DNA of 64,000 bases from positions 682,001 through 746,000 of the forward strand of contig NZ_CP039740.1 in the NCBI RefSeq assembly GCF_005153485.1, given 5' to 3'. Under the pieces are notes generated by a model. That model searched no databases, was not told the origin of the DNA, and worked only from the letters and a program-made list of their open reading frames with translations. Of the stretch, positions 54,461 to 62,564 are shown piece by piece. The stretch comes from Pseudolabrys sp. FHR47. Lineage in GTDB: Bacteria; Pseudomonadota; Alphaproteobacteria; Rhizobiales; Xanthobacteraceae. Position numbers and translations under genes: made by a program. Positions within the stretch are counted from its first letter, which is position 1, and each line of letters opens with the position of its first letter.

Positions 54461-55051
54461 ATGGAACAAGCCGGCGCCACCATTGACCCCTTGGACCGCG
54501 CCATTGGCGAGCGCGTCCGGAGCCTGCGCGCCGCGCGTGGCCTGACGTTGGACGCGCTGGCCGACAAAGCCGGCGTCAGTCGCGCCATGCTGTCCCGTAT
54601 CGAGCGCGGCGAATCGAATCCGACGGCGCAACTGCTCGGCCGTGTCTGCGCCGGCCTCGATGTCACCCTGTCGACGTTGTTCGCCGAGACTGAGCGTGCG
54701 GCCTCGCCGGTGTCGCGCCGCGCCGATCAGGCAGTGTGGCGCGATCCCGGCAGCGGCTATGTGCGGCGCGTGATCACGCCGCCGAATTGCGGCGCGGCCG
54801 CTGACATTGTCGATGTCGAGTTTCCGCCCGGCGCGTCGGTGACGATTGAATCGTCGCGCACGCCGGCGGTGGACCAGCAGATCGTGTTGCTCACGGGCCG
54901 CATGGAGATAACGGTTGGCGACACCACGCACCGTCTGGAGACCGGCGACTGCCTCTTCCTGAATCTCGGCCAGCCTGTGTCATTCCACAATCCAGGGACC
55001 AAGGCGGCGCATTACCTGGTCGTTGTCGCGCCCCGCGCGTCGCGTCTTTGA
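54461..55051 (+). CDS. XRE family transcriptional regulator with cupin domain
   Basis: Regulator of 196 residues. It has a helix-turn-helix at about 14-70 (VRSLRAARGLTLDALADKAGVSRAMLSRIERGESNPT) and a C-terminal cupin domain (about 105-192, DVEFPPGASVTIES, LLTGRMEITVGD, LNLGQPVSFHNP). The type is like PuuR and related sensors of small metabolites. It is divergent from the glycosyltransferase gene and followed by a GNAT gene after 13 bp. Confidence 0.92.
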   Translation: MEQAGATIDPLDRAIGERVRSLRAARGLTLDALADKAGVSRAMLSRIERGESNPTAQLLGRVCAGLDVTLSTLFAETERAASPVSRRADQAVWRDPGSGYVRRVITPPNCGAAADIVDVEFPPGASVTIESSRTPAVDQQIVLLTGRMEITVGDTTHRLETGDCLFLNLGQPVSFHNPGTKAAHYLVVVAPRASRL

Positions 55052-55064
55052 TGGAAATAAGAGC

Positions 55065-55586
55065 ATGAGTGCCATCGTCATTCGTGAACTTGACGCGGCG
55101 GAAGCCGAGCGCCGTGTCGCCGAACTCGGCGTCATCCTGCGCGATGCGGTGGAGGGTGGCGCCTCGGTGAACTTCCTCGCCGGCTTCACGCAAGCCGAGG
55201 CGGAAGCGTACTGGCGCGGCCAGATTCCCGGCATCGCCGATGGCAGCCGGCATCTGCTGGTTGCTGACGACGGCGAGAAACTGGTCGGCACCGTGGTGCT
55301 GACTTTGGCGCCGCAGCCGAACCAGCCGCACCGCGCCGATGTCGGCAAGATGCTGGTGCTGTCGACGCTGCGGCGGCAGGGACTCGGCAGCAAACTGCTG
55401 GATGCCGTCGAGGCGCTGGCGCGCGCCAAGGGCCGCACGCTGTTGATGCTCGACACGACGGCCGGCTCGTCCGGCGACCTGCTATATCGGTGCCGTGGCT
55501 GGGTCCAATATGGCATCGTACCGGGCCACGCGCTCTCGACCGCCGGCGTGCCGACCGCGACGAGTTTTTATTACAAGGAAATCTGA
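55065..55586 (+). CDS. GNAT family N-acetyltransferase
   Basis: Acetyltransferase of 173 residues with the acetyl-CoA loop RRQGLGSKLL in motif A (preceded by GKMLVLSTL) and LLYRCRGWVQYG in motif B. ATG 55065 follows the XRE-cupin stop by 13 bp, so both are probably one transcript. The regulator-acetyltransferase pairing suggests antibiotic or amine modification; the substrate is unknown. Confidence 0.9.
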   Translation: MSAIVIRELDAAEAERRVAELGVILRDAVEGGASVNFLAGFTQAEAEAYWRGQIPGIADGSRHLLVADDGEKLVGTVVLTLAPQPNQPHRADVGKMLVLSTLRRQGLGSKLLDAVEALARAKGRTLLMLDTTAGSSGDLLYRCRGWVQYGIVPGHALSTAGVPTATSFYYKEI

Positions 55587-55592
55587 GCAGCT

Positions 55593-55627
55593 CCTTCCCC
55601 TCCCCACCGCTTCGCGGGGGAGGGAAA
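55593..55627. repeat. Palindrome downstream of the GNAT gene
   Basis: TTCCCCTCCCC faces GGGGGAGGGAA around ACCGCTTCGC. It starts a few bases after the GNAT stop and ends with AAAAG. It is related in sequence to the ends of the 168-bp element at 17290-17457 and is a possible terminator of the XRE-GNAT transcript. Confidence 0.6.
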
Positions 55628-55672
55628 AGAAGCGAACGTGACGCCCGCCGCGCGCCGTGGCATAGGCAGGCC

Positions 55673-57184
55673 ATGCTTCGCCTTGCCGCCGCCCTCAAAA
55701 ACCTGCGCGTCTCCGTCGCCGATCCGGCCAACGCCAATGTGACGGTGTTCTTCGCGCTCATCGCCTACGTGGCGGTGTGGACCGCCTATGGCGTCATCAC
55801 CAAGGGCCCGGCGGGCTTCCATCCCGACATGACCGAGATCATCGCATGGTCGCGCGATCTCGACTTCGGCTACCTCAAGCATCCGCCGTTATCGGCGTGG
55901 CTGGTGCGCGGCTGGTTTGAACTCGTGCCCGTTGCCAACTGGTCGTACTACCTGCTGGCGATGCTCATGCCGGCCATCGCGCTGTGGGTGATCTGGTTGA
56001 TCTCGGCCGACTACCTGTCACTGGAAAAGCGCGTCGCGGGTTTGGCGATCATGACGCTGATCCCGTTCTTTTCCTTCCACGCGCTGAAGTTCAACGTGAA
56101 CACAGTGCTGATGCCGCTGTGGGCGCTCACCACGTTCTTCTTCCTGCGTTCCTATACGACGCGCCGCCCACGCGCCGCGGCTTTCGCCGGCATATTTGCC
56201 GCCGCCGCCATGCTCGGCAAATACTGGTCGATCTTTCTTATCGCCGGCTTGGTGATCGCCGCGCTCGCCGACCGCCGGCGTAGCGCCTATTTCCGTTCGG
56301 CGGCGCCATGGATCACGGTCATGGTCGGCGCGGCGCTGATCGCGCCGCATGTCATCTGGCTCGCCGAGCACGATTTCTCCACCTTCAAATACGCCTCGGC
56401 CGTGCATGAGGCGAAATCGTTCGGCGCAACCGTTATCGCCGCGATCGGCTATCTCGCCGGCTCATTCGGCTATGTCGCGCTACCGGCGATCATCGTCTTC
56501 GTCGTCGCGCGCGTGAATGCTACGACATTGCGCGACATGGCTTGGCCCTGGGATGACGATCGCCGGCTGGTGGCGCTGTCCTTCTGGGCGCCGCTGCTAT
56601 TGCCGGCGGCCGCAGCCTTGCTCGCCGGCGTGCAGATCACGTCGCTGTGGTCGATGTCGGCCTGGACCTTGCTGCCCGTCATGCTGTTGTCGCCGAAACA
56701 GGTGACGTGGCGGCCGGTCGACAGCGAACGCGTTGCGATCTTCGCCGCGATTTTGCCGCTGATCCTGCTCGTCGCGTCGCCGTTCATTGCCGACCAGAAT
56801 AAGCCAAAGGGTCCACCTTCGGCGGCGGCACAGGCGCCGCTGCTGGCGCGTGAGGTCGAACGGCTGTGGCATCAGATCGTGCCTTACCCGCTGCGCTATA
56901 TCGGCGGCGACGGTGACATCGTGCTACCGGTGACCGCCTATGCAACCGACAAGCCGCGCGCGCTCGTGCCCGGTTTCATTGTGCTGCCCGACCCGGTGAC
57001 CTTGCGGCGCGCCGGTATGGTGCAGATCTGCTTTGCCGGCGACGAGGCTTGCCTGTCGCGCGCCAGGGCCGAGATGGATGGTGCGCCGTTCCAGACCAAC
57101 CAGACAACGATCATTCGGACGCCGGGCCAGCCCGGTGCCGAGCCGCGGCGTTATACGGTCATGGTGGTGCCGCCGCGGTCGTGA
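55673..57184 (+). CDS. Glycosyltransferase family 39-type membrane protein
   Basis: Integral membrane protein of 503 residues with about ten helices and the GT39/ArnT-like periplasmic loop containing acidic residues after helix 1 (FHPDMTEIIAWSRDLDFGYLKHPPLSAWLVR). The soluble C-terminal domain starts near residue 390. Members transfer a sugar from a polyprenol phosphate carrier. The upstream frame to 55490 overlaps the GNAT gene and repeat, so ATG 55673 was taken. Confidence 0.88.
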   Translation: MLRLAAALKNLRVSVADPANANVTVFFALIAYVAVWTAYGVITKGPAGFHPDMTEIIAWSRDLDFGYLKHPPLSAWLVRGWFELVPVANWSYYLLAMLMPAIALWVIWLISADYLSLEKRVAGLAIMTLIPFFSFHALKFNVNTVLMPLWALTTFFFLRSYTTRRPRAAAFAGIFAAAAMLGKYWSIFLIAGLVIAALADRRRSAYFRSAAPWITVMVGAALIAPHVIWLAEHDFSTFKYASAVHEAKSFGATVIAAIGYLAGSFGYVALPAIIVFVVARVNATTLRDMAWPWDDDRRLVALSFWAPLLLPAAAALLAGVQITSLWSMSAWTLLPVMLLSPKQVTWRPVDSERVAIFAAILPLILLVASPFIADQNKPKGPPSAAAQAPLLAREVERLWHQIVPYPLRYIGGDGDIVLPVTAYATDKPRALVPGFIVLPDPVTLRRAGMVQICFAGDEACLSRARAEMDGAPFQTNQTTIIRTPGQPGAEPRRYTVMVVPPRS

Positions 57185-57216
57185 TATGCGCTTGCCCGTA
57201 ACGAGAGGGCAGGGCC

Positions 57217-58449
57217 TTGGACACCAAGAGCGGCACCGCGAGCTTCTTCAGCTACGATAACCTGTTGCGCATCGAGGATCGCGTCGCCGCGTTCTTCCTG
57301 CGCTATCCGTGGATCGGCTGGGGTCTCTGGATCGTCTTTATCGTTGCCACGTTGGTCCGCGTGCATCCGCGCCGTTTCGGCTCCACCTTCCAGGCCTACC
57401 TGAACGCCGCGCACGGCTTCTGGAGCGGCGGCCAAGTCTACGACATGTCCACGCTCGGCGAGTACCTGTACTGGCCGGTATCGCTGCTGGTGCTCGGACC
57501 GTTGCCGATGTTCTCGCCCGTCGTGGCCGCGACCATCGCGACCGCGATTTCCGCCGCGCTGTTGACCTGGGCGGCCTATGCGATGATGCGGCTATTGCTG
57601 CCGGAGCAGAGCCGCGCCGATGTCGTCAATCTCACGGGTATTCTACTCATCCTCAACATCCCGAACGCCTGGTTCAATCTTAAATACGTGCAGGCGCAGG
57701 TCGGCATGACCGCCTTCATGATGCTGGCGGCGGTCGCGATCGCCAAGCGCCAGTGGATCGTCGCCTCGCTGTGGCTGTTCTTCAGCATCGTCATCAAGCC
57801 GCTGTCGCTGGTGATGTTGCTGCTATGCGGTGCGACGCAGCCAAAGATGCGCGTCTGGCTGACGCTGGCTTTGGTCGCCGCGCTGGCGCTGCCATTCGCC
57901 TTCGGCCATCCGGCCTATGTGGCGGAGCAGTACCGCATCTGGATCGCCAAGCTGCAGCAACTGACCACGGTCGAGCCAGGGCAGTGGCTCTACCAGGCCG
58001 ACTTCGCCACCATGCTCGACACTTTTGGTATCGTGCTGCCGCATGGCGTGCAGACCGCGATCCGCCTCGCCGCCGCGCTCGGCGTCCTCGCTCTGGTGTG
58101 GCGTATTGCGCGTTACGGCAACATCGTCGTCTTCGCCGTGGCGGTGACGCTCTATGCGGCCTGCTACATCAACCTGTTCGGGCCGCGGAACGAGTTTCTG
58201 TCTTTCCTCGTGCTGACGCCGACTTTGGCCGGCCTCGCGCTGATGCTGCTCAAGCGCAACACGCATGACCAGCGGGCCTGGCTGCTGATGGTGGCGGTGT
58301 TGATCATCGCTTTCCACGGCGCGCTCGAGGTCGACCGGGTGGTCAAGCCGTTCCTAGCCTTTGTGGTGCTCGGCTGGATGATCTGGATGACGATCGATGT
58401 GCGGCGCTGGGTGGAACTATTGGGGCCGGCGGCCGTCGAGCGGAAATAA
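57217..58449 (+). CDS. Glycosyltransferase family 87-type (DUF2029) membrane protein
   Basis: Integral membrane protein of 410 residues with about ten helices. It has the GT87 pattern GQVYDMSTLGEYLYWPVSLLVLGPLP and, further on, IPNAWFNLKYVQAQVGMTAFM and IVIKPLSLVML. TTG 57217 is preceded by AGAGGGCAGGG. GT87 proteins are polyprenol-phosphate-mannose transferases in actinobacteria; here the acceptor is unknown. It follows the GT39 gene by 32 bp and may act in the same glycan pathway. Confidence 0.85.
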   Translation: MDTKSGTASFFSYDNLLRIEDRVAAFFLRYPWIGWGLWIVFIVATLVRVHPRRFGSTFQAYLNAAHGFWSGGQVYDMSTLGEYLYWPVSLLVLGPLPMFSPVVAATIATAISAALLTWAAYAMMRLLLPEQSRADVVNLTGILLILNIPNAWFNLKYVQAQVGMTAFMMLAAVAIAKRQWIVASLWLFFSIVIKPLSLVMLLLCGATQPKMRVWLTLALVAALALPFAFGHPAYVAEQYRIWIAKLQQLTTVEPGQWLYQADFATMLDTFGIVLPHGVQTAIRLAAALGVLALVWRIARYGNIVVFAVAVTLYAACYINLFGPRNEFLSFLVLTPTLAGLALMLLKRNTHDQRAWLLMVAVLIIAFHGALEVDRVVKPFLAFVVLGWMIWMTIDVRRWVELLGPAAVERK

Positions 58450-58537
58450 TAGTGTTCTCGGATGGGTGTTTGTTACGCTATTGCAACCAGCAGGAGAGCG
58501 ATCTACCTTTTAACTATTGGTAGCGGGGGGCTGCTCC

Positions 58538-59146
58538 ATGCGGACGGTCTGTTGTGCCTGGCACGAAGGCTTTCAACGCGCTCGGCGAGTCGGCGCCGCC
58601 ACCCTGTCAACCGGATTGTTTCGTCGGCGGCTCTCGGCAACGGTTCTGCTTGCAGCCATTGCTCTGCTGAGCGTGTTGGCACCGGCGCGCAGTCAGGACT
58701 TCCAGACAGGAAAAGTGTTCGTCTGCGCGAACGGGATTAAGTCGCGCACCGACGCCTGTAACGAGATCCTTCCGCCATTCAATAATCTCGATCGGCGGAT
58801 CTTTCGCAACAAGCGTGTGGACTTCAAGTTCACGGTTTTTGGCCGCGGCGAAGCGTTCGACAATCTGCAACGCAAGAACTATCTGCCGGTGCGGGTCGCG
58901 GTTTGGCGTGACGGCATAAGGAAAGACGACGACATCGCGCTCGACATCAGTCAGCGGGATTGGGACGCTTACGCGGAGGAATTGAGCGGGCAATTCGCCG
59001 AAGACGGTCAGTTCGCATGGCGAACCTTCTTTCACATCAATCTGCACGACGCCAAAACGATCAGCATTGAAATCAATAACGCGCAGGGGCGCACCGTCTC
59101 GGGGGACGGAAAACCTGCGCGCGTTTCTTTGGGTTTTCAAAACTGA
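58538..59146 (+). CDS. Hypothetical secreted protein
   Basis: Protein of 202 residues with a long basic N-terminus and a hydrophobic segment (residues about 31-48, LSATVLLAAIALLSVLAP), cleavage probably after ARS. The mature part has two Cys (VFVCANGIKSRTDACNEIL) and a beta-rich C-terminus (FHINLHDAKTISIEINNAQG). GGGGGG stands before ATG 58538. No family recognised. Confidence 0.7.
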   Translation: MRTVCCAWHEGFQRARRVGAATLSTGLFRRRLSATVLLAAIALLSVLAPARSQDFQTGKVFVCANGIKSRTDACNEILPPFNNLDRRIFRNKRVDFKFTVFGRGEAFDNLQRKNYLPVRVAVWRDGIRKDDDIALDISQRDWDAYAEELSGQFAEDGQFAWRTFFHINLHDAKTISIEINNAQGRTVSGDGKPARVSLGFQN

Positions 59147-59158
59147 TGGGAGGGGCCT

Positions 59159-59479
59159 ATGACAGCGGACGTCGAACTGAAGAGTCTTCTGAATACGATA
59201 AGAGCCGATCCAGCCGTTCCGGAAGCGATCAAGAAAAAAGCCGAAGATACGCTTGGTTCGGGACCGGTCTATGTATCTGACGTCGTCATTTATCGAATCG
59301 TTGTGACAGTGCTGGGCGCCACCGTCATCCTGACCGTGGCGGGCGGGCTTGGACTCGCATTTCTAGGCAGTCCCGACAATTACAAGATTCCGCCGGAGTT
59401 GATCGCGCTTGGTTCGGCTGCTGTTGGCGCGCTGGCGGGGTTGCTTGCGCCATCGCCGGGACAGACCAAGGGCTCGTAG
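59159..59479 (+). CDS. Hypothetical small membrane protein
   Basis: Protein of 106 residues. A charged helical N-terminus is followed by a transmembrane helix (IVVTVLGATVILTVAGGLGLAFLG) and a second hydrophobic stretch (ELIALGSAAVGALAGLLAPS). GGGAGGGG stands 6 bp before ATG 59159, and the gene follows the secreted protein by 12 bp, so both are one operon. The function is unknown. Confidence 0.78.
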   Translation: MTADVELKSLLNTIRADPAVPEAIKKKAEDTLGSGPVYVSDVVIYRIVVTVLGATVILTVAGGLGLAFLGSPDNYKIPPELIALGSAAVGALAGLLAPSPGQTKGS

Positions 59480-59529
59480 GGCGCTAACGAACTGCGTCGC
59501 CGGAGGGCCACGCAGAGAGGATAAACGTG

Positions 59530-59555
59530 AAAGGCCGGGCAGTGGCCCGGCCTTT
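59530..59555. terminator. Bidirectional terminator between convergent genes
   Basis: Perfect 11-bp stem AAAGGCCGGGC / GCCCGGCCTTT with loop AGTG. It lies between the rightward hypothetical gene (ends 59479) and leftward ahcY (ends 59580). Short T-runs occur on both sides of the stem (CCTTT..ATTTT rightward, CCTTT leftward). Confidence 0.8.
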
Positions 59556-59579
59556 GGCATTTTGTGACGGCGTACGTGC

Positions 59580-60992
59580 TCAGTAACGATAGTGATCGCT
59601 CTTGAACGGGCCTTCCGGCTTCACGCCGATATAGCTCGCTTGATCCGGCCGCAGCTTCGATAGCTTGGCGCCGATCTTGGCGAGATGCAGCATCGCCACC
59701 TTCTCGTCGAGCGCCTTCGGCAGCACATAGACTTCCTTCTTGTACTTGCCGTCCTTGTTGTTGGCGAAGAGTTCAATCTGCGCCAAAGTCTGGTTGGTGA
59801 AGGACGCCGACATCACGAAGCTCGGATGCCCCATGGCGTTGCCGAGGTTCACCAGGCGGCCTTCCGACAACAGGATGATGCGGTGGCCATCAGGGAAGGT
59901 GATCTCGTCCACCTGCGGCTTGATGTTGTCCCACTTCAGGTTCTTGAGACCGGCGACCTGAATCTCGTTGTCGAAGTGGCCGATGTTGCAGACGATGGCG
60001 CGATCCTTCATCGCCCGCATGTGATCGAGGGTGATGATGTCCTTGTTGCCGGTCGCCGTGACGAAGATGTCGGCGCGCGGCGCGGCTTCTTCCATGGTCA
60101 CGACTTCATAGCCTTCCATCGCCGCCTGCAGGGCGCAGATCGGATCGATTTCCGAAACCATGACGCGGCAGCCAGCCTGGCGCAGCGAGGCGGCCGAACC
60201 CTTGCCGACGTCGCCGAAGCCGGCGACCATCGCGATCTTGCCCGACATCATGACGTCGGTGCCGCGGCGGATGCCGTCAACCAGCGATTCACGGCAGCCA
60301 TAGAGATTGTCGAACTTCGACTTGGTCACCGAGTCGTTGACGTTGATGGCCGGCCACAGCAGCGTGCCGGCTTTCTGCATGTCGTAGAGACGGTGCACGC
60401 CGGTGGTGGTCTCTTCCGAGACGCCCTTGATCGAGTCGGCGAGCGCCTGGAAGTAGCCCTTCGGTTTCTCCTTGAGCTGCTTCTTGAGCAGCGCGAAGAA
60501 CACTTCCTCTTCTTCCGAACCCGGCTTGTCGAGGAACGCGGTGTCGCCCTTCTCGGCCTTGAGACCAAGGTGGACGTACATCGTGGCGTCGCCGCCGTCA
60601 TCGAGGATCATGTTCGGGTAGCCGCCGCCGTGCCAGTCGAACAGCTTGGCGGTGTAGTCCCAGTAGTCCTTCAGCGTCTCGCCCTTGACGGCGAAGACGG
60701 GAACGCCGGCGGCGGCGATGGCGGCGGCGGCGTGATCCTGGGTCGAATAGATATTGCACGAGACCCAGCGCACGTCGGCGCCGAGCGCGACCAGGGTCTC
60801 GATTAGCACGCCAGTCTGGATCGTCATGTGCAGCGAGCCGGCGATGCGCGCGCCCTTGAGCGGCTGCTTCGGCCCGTACTCTTCGCGGGTCGCCATCAGG
60901 CCCGGCATTTCGGTCTCGGCCAGCGAGAGCTCCTTGCGGCCGAAATCGGCGAGGCCGATGTCCTTGACGATGTATTCACTGGCAATAGGCAT
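59580..60992 (-). CDS. ahcY: Adenosylhomocysteinase
   Basis: NAD-bound enzyme of 470 residues that splits S-adenosylhomocysteine into adenosine and homocysteine, completing the methyl cycle. It has [25 protein letters not shown], the NAD motif [29 protein letters not shown] and C-terminal [18 protein letters not shown]. The length is that of the alphaproteobacterial form with the extra insert. A palindrome and promoter lie upstream. Confidence 0.97.
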   Translation of the reverse strand: MPIASEYIVKDIGLADFGRKELSLAETEMPGLMATREEYGPKQPLKGARIAGSLHMTIQTGVLIETLVALGADVRWVSCNIYSTQDHAAAAIAAAGVPVFAVKGETLKDYWDYTAKLFDWHGGGYPNMILDDGGDATMYVHLGLKAEKGDTAFLDKPGSEEEEVFFALLKKQLKEKPKGYFQALADSIKGVSEETTTGVHRLYDMQKAGTLLWPAINVNDSVTKSKFDNLYGCRESLVDGIRRGTDVMMSGKIAMVAGFGDVGKGSAASLRQAGCRVMVSEIDPICALQAAMEGYEVVTMEEAAPRADIFVTATGNKDIITLDHMRAMKDRAIVCNIGHFDNEIQVAGLKNLKWDNIKPQVDEITFPDGHRIILLSEGRLVNLGNAMGHPSFVMSASFTNQTLAQIELFANNKDGKYKKEVYVLPKALDEKVAMLHLAKIGAKLSKLRPDQASYIGVKPEGPFKSDHYRY

Positions 60993-61031
60993 GCGCGATC
61001 CTTCCCGGGCGGGTTTTGTGGAATGGCGTGC

Positions 61032-61059
61032 CTATAACAGGCCCCGGGAGGGGCTGCAA
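61032..61059 (-). promoter_or_regulatory. Candidate promoter of ahcY
   Basis: On the leftward strand TTGCAG (61054-61059) and TTATAG (61032-61037) are spaced by 16 bp and stand about 40 bp before the ahcY ATG. They match sigma-70 -35 and -10 elements moderately. Confidence 0.4.
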
Positions 61060-61066
61060 TGCATAT

Positions 61067-61082
61067 ATAAAGATTTCTTTAT
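61067..61082. promoter_or_regulatory. Candidate SahR-type operator upstream of ahcY
   Basis: ATAAAGA-TT-TCTTTAT, a perfect 7-bp inverted repeat with a 2-bp spacer, lies just upstream of the candidate -35 box of ahcY. ArsR-type SahR regulators control methyl-cycle genes such as ahcY in several proteobacteria through A/T-rich palindromes. The match to that regulator is inference; the regulator gene is not in the window. Confidence 0.5.
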
Positions 61083-61138
61083 GTTCTTGCCGAGGGGTAA
61101 CCCGCAGACCTTAACCCGCCTTCAGGCGGGGTAGCAGC

Positions 61139-61450
61139 TTACTCCTCTTCGCCGAACCGGTCGGAGACGAGGGCGCAGAGGTCGTCGACCGCTGCTTTGG
61201 CGTCCTTGCCCGTGGCCTTGATGGTGATCTTCGAGCCGGGGCCGGCGGCGAGCATCATCAGCCCCATGATCGAGGTGCCGCCGACGGTTTCGCCGCGGCA
61301 GGTGACGATGATGGCGGCGTCGTATTTCTCGGCATGCTGCACGAATTTGGCGGACGCCCGGGCGTGCAGGCCCTTCTTGTTGACGATCTCCACGTCGCGG
61401 CTGACGCCAGCGCCGTGGGGGTCGGGAGCGTCGCTGCGCGGCAGCGTCAT
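61139..61450 (-). CDS. ptsH: Phosphocarrier protein HPr (NPr type)
   Basis: Phosphocarrier of 103 residues with a 14-residue N-terminal extension. The phosphoryl-accepting residue is His29 in GLHARAS, and the regulatory Ser60, the target of HprK, is in GGTSIMGLM. It passes phosphate from EI-Ntr to EIIA proteins in a regulatory, non-sugar PTS. It overlaps the EIIA stop (ATGA). Confidence 0.95.
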   Translation of the reverse strand: MTLPRSDAPDPHGAGVSRDVEIVNKKGLHARASAKFVQHAEKYDAAIIVTCRGETVGGTSIMGLMMLAAGPGSKITIKATGKDAKAAVDDLCALVSDRFGEEE

Positions 61451-61848
61451 TTGCCGTTCAGCACCCGGCTGGCGATGGTGCAGTACTTGCGACCGGCCTC
61501 CTGGGCGGCGGCGACCGCGTCTTCAAGCGGCGAGGTCTCGCGCACTTTGGCCAGCTTGATCAGCATCGGCAGATTGATACCGGCCAGCACCTCGACTTTG
61601 GGCTGGCTCATCACCGAAATGGCCAGATTGGACGGCGTGCCGCCGAACATGTCGGTGAGGATGGCGACGCCCTCGCCGGAATCGACGCGTTTGACCGCGT
61701 CGAGAATGTTCATGCGACACTGCTCGGCGTCATCGTCGGGGCCGATGGTCACGGCCTCGATCTGGGTTTGCGGACCCACCACATGCTCAAGCGCCGAGCG
61801 AAACTCGGTGGCGAGCCGCCCGTGGGTCACTAATACGAGGCCGATCAT
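61447..61848 (-). CDS. PTS EIIA, mannose family (regulatory)
   Basis: EIIA of 133 residues with the phosphorylation site His9 in VLVTHG. The fold motifs are DMFGGTPSNLAISVM and INLPMLIKLA. No EIIB, EIIC or EIID gene is nearby, as is normal for this alphaproteobacterial regulatory PTS. GAGGAG precedes ATG 61848. It lies between hprK and ptsH. Confidence 0.94.
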   Translation of the reverse strand: MIGLVLVTHGRLATEFRSALEHVVGPQTQIEAVTIGPDDDAEQCRMNILDAVKRVDSGEGVAILTDMFGGTPSNLAISVMSQPKVEVLAGINLPMLIKLAKVRETSPLEDAVAAAQEAGRKYCTIASRVLNGK

Positions 61849-62104
61849 TCCGAACTCCTCGCGGGCGCCTTGTTGTTGTTGCGCCGCACGATTGGGGGCG
61901 CATTGAGGCGCATCCGAAGCCCCGTTGCAAGGGCTTGACTTGCTATATAGGCGGTCTGCTGCAACGCGGGAAGGCGATGTCAAAGCGCGCTCTATCTGGG
62001 GTTTTGGCCGCCGGAGGCTACCTCCGGCATGGTTAATTTTCCTTAACGAAACGAGGCGCGACGAGGTACTCCAGTCGCGATTCCGGGTCAATTCCCACCC
62101 GGTA
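61849..62104. other. 256-bp gap between hprK and the EIIA gene
   Basis: It holds a perfect hairpin GCCGGAGG-CTA-CCTCCGGC (62011-62029) and an A/T-rich spot with TTAA-TTTTCC-TTAA. The gap is large enough for a promoter serving EIIA-HPr separately from chvG-hprK. No gene is seen. Confidence 0.4.
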
Positions 62105-62551
62105 CTATCCCCCGGCCAGGGGGGCCGACGTCATATATGAAACGACCAGGGGCAGCGGATCCGTCTCCGGTGCGACGGCAAGCCGCGGTAAAATCAACCC
62201 GGAAATGGCGGTTTGGGACGCTTCCCGCGACGGCAGCCGCTCGGCGTCGGCAGCGTCCAGGTCGACTACCAGGCCGATCGTTGCGACAGGCTCGTAGGGC
62301 AGGCGCCGGATGCCGAGGCCGCGGACCTCGATCAGCCCGGCCAGATTAGGGGCCGGCCGTACCAGCAGGCGACCATTGCAGGCCTCCACGAGGACGCGGT
62401 CGTCGCCGACCAGCCGGGAGAAGCGCAGCAGGCCCTGGGCCTGCGCATTGATCAGCGCGAAGGCGAGCCTCGATTTGCCGGCGCCGGAGGCGCCGCGGAT
62501 CAGCACGGCGGTGGCGTCGATCAGGACCGCGGAAGCGTGGGTGGTGGTCAA
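62105..62551 (-). CDS. hprK: HPr kinase/phosphorylase, short alphaproteobacterial form
   Basis: Serine kinase for HPr of 148 residues, only the C-terminal catalytic domain of the ~310-residue Firmicutes enzyme. It has Walker A GASGAGKS (20-27), FSRLVGDDRV, and the HprK signature region LIEVRGLGIRRLPYEP. The start is TTG 62551 with AAGGAG 9 bp upstream; no ATG is suitably placed. It lies 13 bp after the sensor kinase stop, linking the two-component system to the PTS. Confidence 0.92.
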   Translation of the reverse strand: MTTTHASAVLIDATAVLIRGASGAGKSRLAFALINAQAQGLLRFSRLVGDDRVLVEACNGRLLVRPAPNLAGLIEVRGLGIRRLPYEPVATIGLVVDLDAADAERLPSREASQTAISGLILPRLAVAPETDPLPLVVSYMTSAPLAGG

Positions 62552-62564
62552 ATGACCAAACTCC

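Noticed and set aside
62032-62050. TTAA-N6-TTAA as a CtrA site between hprK and EIIA
   Set aside because: The spacer is 6 rather than 7 bases and no nearby gene is a known cell-cycle target; not strong enough to list as a site.
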